From NCBI GenBank assembly GCA_003542275.1, contig DPKY01000182.1:1-7912 (forward strand): a stretch of DNA of 7,912 nucleotides, given 5' to 3'. The notes under the pieces were generated by a model. It saw nothing but the letters and a program-made list of their open reading frames with translations. It did not search any database and was not told the origin of the DNA. Shown here one piece after another: positions 5,342-7,912 of this stretch (its first letter is position 1; each line of letters opens with the position of its first letter). Made by a program: the position numbers and the translations under genes. Origin of the DNA: Methylococcaceae bacterium. Its GTDB lineage: Bacteria > Pseudomonadota > Gammaproteobacteria > Methylococcales > Methylomonadaceae.

Positions 5342-7912
5342 TTAACGTGAGCGCGAGACATCGCTCGCTTTAGAGGCCGCCCCATCAATGGCGCGTGTTT
5401 TATGAATAAAAATGTTTTTCAAACGATTAAACGCAGATGATAGCGTTGTATCCATCACCATTTCATTGCCCATTGACACAATAATACGCGTCAATTCAGG
5501 CATTTTGTTTTTGGTTGAGGCAATGTAGATAGGTTGTACATAAACAATCGTATTGCCCATGGGTAAAATGACCATGCGCCCCATTTCAACAGACGACCCA
5601 TTTTGATCCCACAGAGTAAATTGTTGTGAAATTTCAGGGTGTTGCTGCGTGAGTGCTTCAATTTGCTCTGGGCCATTGACTTGCACATCTTTACCAAATC
5701 TATACACCGTAATATTGGGGCTGTAGCTATTTTCACCACATTGCGTGCTATCGAGCGTACTTGCCATGCCAATCATACTCAAATTATTCCGATTCACCGG
5801 CGTCATGGGGTGAATTAACACAAATTCTTCTGTGTCATGGCAACGTCCAAAATCCATCGTTTGATAATAAGGCATCACCGCGCGGCCACGCACATTGGCA
5901 AGTGACCACGTTTCGGCTTGCTCATAGAACAATTCGGGGCTTTGCTGATGGTACTTCGCATAAATTTCCATTTGCAATGCGTATAAATCGCGTGGATAAC
6001 GCAAATGTTGTTTTAATTCAGCGGGCATTTCATCGAGTGATTTGAATAAACCGGGATACGCACGGTCATACGTTTTTACAATCGCATCAGATGGGTCACT
6101 GATGTAGTAATCTACGTCGCCATCAAAAGCATCAACAACAATTTTGACCGAATTACGGATATAGTTAAATGGCTTGCCTTGATGCAACCCGTCTTTTGTG
6201 AGCGGCTTTGAAACCGGATATTTATCTGACACCGTATACGCGTCTTGAATCCAATAAAAACGGTCTTTTGTCATCACTAAATACGGGTCTTTATCGAGTT
6301 CTAAAAACGGCGTTAACTTATGAATACGCTCGGTGACGTTACGATAAATTTTGAGTTTACTTTCTTGAGAAATATTGGTTGAAAAAAAGAGTTTTTCATC
6401 ACGCAATTTGAACGCAAACAAGGCTTTTTTAAACGTTGAAGTGAACGCAATACCGCCCTCACCATGATAGTCTGCATTGGTTGCCGCATCGGTACCGGTG
6501 GTAGCAATGCCTACCACATTGAGTTTATTGGGTACCACCGCGTAATCGTATTGCTCAAGGCCGTAGTAAATATCAGGATGCGCCACCGTGAAATTGACAT
6601 CTGAGTGCATATTCAAATCACGCAAATACCATGTCAGCGGCGCATCAGCGTCTTGCGCGGCAGGTGTGACCACCGCGCCATAGCCGTGGGTGTAGCGCAG
6701 ATGACGATTTTCCCAATTTTGCGCTTCTTTGGGTAGCTTAGAGATATTCACCTCACGCGCGGCAATGTTGACTTGGCGCAGATGATTGGAAATAAAATAG
6801 CGATCCTCGTCAACGGCTAGAAATTTATAATACGGGCGAATTTCTTGCAGCTGTTTATAGCTAAAAATAATGTCTTCACGGTCCCACACCGGAATATTTT
6901 CAAAATGCTTTTGTGTTGCCCACGTTTCAATGTCTTGCGCGGCGTCAAGTTTGACGTTCATATCCACAACATGGATATTATTGAGATTATAAGCCGCTAA
7001 GGTGGCATCAATATTGTGCTTCATAAACGCGGTTTCTGCTTTCACCGGATTAGGATTGACCACAAAGCGTTGGAGGAGATTGGGAATCCATTGCACTTGC
7101 TGGAGTTGCCAAATACACACAAACAGCGCAAGCGAGAGCCAAAGTGGCTTTTTGTGTTCATGATGGTCTGAGTGGACAAAATGTATCGCAATCATGGCCG
7201 CCACAAAAAAAGTCACCATCGCCGCCCAAATCAACGGCAATTCATAGCGAATTTCTAAAAAGCCGGGGCCAAAAAAGACCGGCTCGTGCGTATTCGTATA
7301 AAGCAATGAAAAACGCTCGAGCATAAAGCCCCACATCACAAACGCCACGACAAAACCAATCAGTAGCGTTAAATGAATTTTTGCCCCTCGGTGGTAATGT
7401 TTTGTTTGATTGGGAATGTAGGTATGCTCAAAAAAATACAAGCCGCCCACCATACCAAAAATCAGCACAGCGGTGATCAGCAATTCTTTTTGAATCAGCT
7501 GATAAGTGGGATAGGAGAGCATATAAAAGCTGACATCATTGCCATATACTGTTTCGTCAACGCCTGACGCACTGCCAAAGAAATACAACAGTGTAGATTC
7601 CCACTGAGCGTAAAAGGGCATCGCAATCATCAACGCTAAAACCAGTGAAATAGGCGTGTATACTTTCGCTGAGCCCGACACAAAAGTATCGGCAAATTTT
7701 TGAAAATGGCCGCTTTGTTGACGATTGAGGTGTTCAACCGGATTGAGCCCTAAATAGCGCGACGCAATCCAAAAGTGAAAAAAGAAAATACAAAAAAATA
7801 CCAGCGTCACACCACCGGACAGAAAAAATTTGTAAAGTAAACGTAGCCAAAAATACGACTCCAGTTTGAGCGACTCATACCACCACCAATCCACAAAAAA
7901 ATCGATGAAGAT
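5342..7912 (-). CDS. UPF0182 (COG1615) family large membrane protein, N terminus outside window
   Basis: UPF0182 proteins are large integral membrane proteins of unknown function, usually about 900-1000 residues. Here 856 codons are present. The frame stays open to the right edge, and residues before GTG 7894 (IFIDFF) look like family sequence (ID-F-V-DW-WY), with no ribosome binding site there, so the true start lies outside. Counting from the Val at 7894, membrane segments are at about 27-47, 79-96, 134-155, 173-192, 220-241 and 250-268; family members usually have one more at the missing end. A large extracytoplasmic part follows, carrying the signature NPNPVKAE at 280-287, then KHNIDATLAAY, QLQEIRPYY, RHLRYTHGYG, FNYIRNSVKIVVDAFDG and HLRYPRDLYALQ. 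The stop is TAA at 5344-5342, 26 bases before pmbA. The family is best known from Actinobacteria and Cyanobacteria, so a proteobacterial copy is less usual. No enzymatic motif is recognised. Confidence 0.92.
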   Translation of the reverse strand: MFIDFFVDWWWYESLKLESYFWLRLLYKFFLSGGVTLVFFCIFFFHFWIASRYLGLNPVEHLNRQQSGHFQKFADTFVSGSAKVYTPISLVLALMIAMPFYAQWESTLLYFFGSASGVDETVYGNDVSFYMLSYPTYQLIQKELLITAVLIFGMVGGLYFFEHTYIPNQTKHYHRGAKIHLTLLIGFVVAFVMWGFMLERFSLLYTNTHEPVFFGPGFLEIRYELPLIWAAMVTFFVAAMIAIHFVHSDHHEHKKPLWLSLALFVCIWQLQQVQWIPNLLQRFVVNPNPVKAETAFMKHNIDATLAAYNLNNIHVVDMNVKLDAAQDIETWATQKHFENIPVWDREDIIFSYKQLQEIRPYYKFLAVDEDRYFISNHLRQVNIAAREVNISKLPKEAQNWENRHLRYTHGYGAVVTPAAQDADAPLTWYLRDLNMHSDVNFTVAHPDIYYGLEQYDYAVVPNKLNVVGIATTGTDAATNADYHGEGGIAFTSTFKKALFAFKLRDEKLFFSTNISQESKLKIYRNVTERIHKLTPFLELDKDPYLVMTKDRFYWIQDAYTVSDKYPVSKPLTKDGLHQGKPFNYIRNSVKIVVDAFDGDVDYYISDPSDAIVKTYDRAYPGLFKSLDEMPAELKQHLRYPRDLYALQMEIYAKYHQQSPELFYEQAETWSLANVRGRAVMPYYQTMDFGRCHDTEEFVLIHPMTPVNRNNLSMIGMASTLDSTQCGENSYSPNITVYRFGKDVQVNGPEQIEALTQQHPEISQQFTLWDQNGSSVEMGRMVILPMGNTIVYVQPIYIASTKNKMPELTRIIVSMGNEMVMDTTLSSAFNRLKNIFIHKTRAIDGAASKASDVSRSR

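Noticed and set aside
5761..6045. 94-codon open frame on the plus strand opposite the UPF0182 gene
   Set aside because: It is antisense to a well-conserved family region, has no ribosome binding site I could recognise, and its product resembles no known protein.
7892..7894. GTG as the start codon of the UPF0182 protein
   Set aside because: The frame continues open to the window edge, the six upstream residues look like family sequence, and only a T-run, not a Shine-Dalgarno, precedes the GTG. The gene is partial.
1..7912. CRISPR arrays, tRNA or rRNA genes, insertion sequences, long direct repeats or prophage genes
   Set aside because: Reading both strands, I saw no regular repeat-spacer pattern, no tRNA-like cloverleaf sequence and no transposase or phage motifs. 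Nearly all bases are accounted for by the eight genes, and no gene-free stretch exceeds about 75 bases.

Overview
The window reads as bacterial chromosome, probably from a gammaproteobacterium. It carries the C-terminal part of a ParC with the gammaproteobacterial PSAR-QGEPLTG signature, a YehS/DUF1456 protein, a PmbA/TldE protein and an NlpE-like copper-resistance domain. Genes are tightly packed with short gaps, several starts are GTG, and no insertion sequence, phage gene, tRNA, rRNA or CRISPR array is visible. The lineage is an inference from remembered family sequences, not from a search.

Plus strand, 1-2414: the end of parC (topoisomerase IV subunit A, cut by the left edge); then, 10 bases later, a small exported NlpE-domain protein; a hairpin with a T-rich tail that looks like an intrinsic terminator; a yehS-like gene whose start should lie after that hairpin (1440, not 1377); and a small conserved membrane protein of unknown function. 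These four genes form two likely transcription units.

Minus strand, 7912-2425: a UPF0182 (COG1615) large membrane protein cut by the right edge, then pmbA, then a Tat-exported superoxide-reductase-like iron protein, then an Old Yellow Enzyme-type ene-reductase. All four point the same way with gaps of 26, 50 and about 12 bases, so they could be one operon. The last two are very closely linked: the stop codon of the superoxide-reductase-like gene lies inside the ribosome binding site of the ene-reductase gene. The two arms converge at 2415-2424, with only 10 bases between stop codons.

Most of this is ordinary housekeeping or accessory chromosome. The most interesting part is the coupled pair at 2425-3933. 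The superoxide-reductase-like protein keeps the Cys/His iron-ligand pattern but not the Glu-Lys-His motif of classical enzymes, and the ene-reductase has Val where the FMN-phosphate-binding Arg is expected. There is no strong evidence here for a wholly new system.
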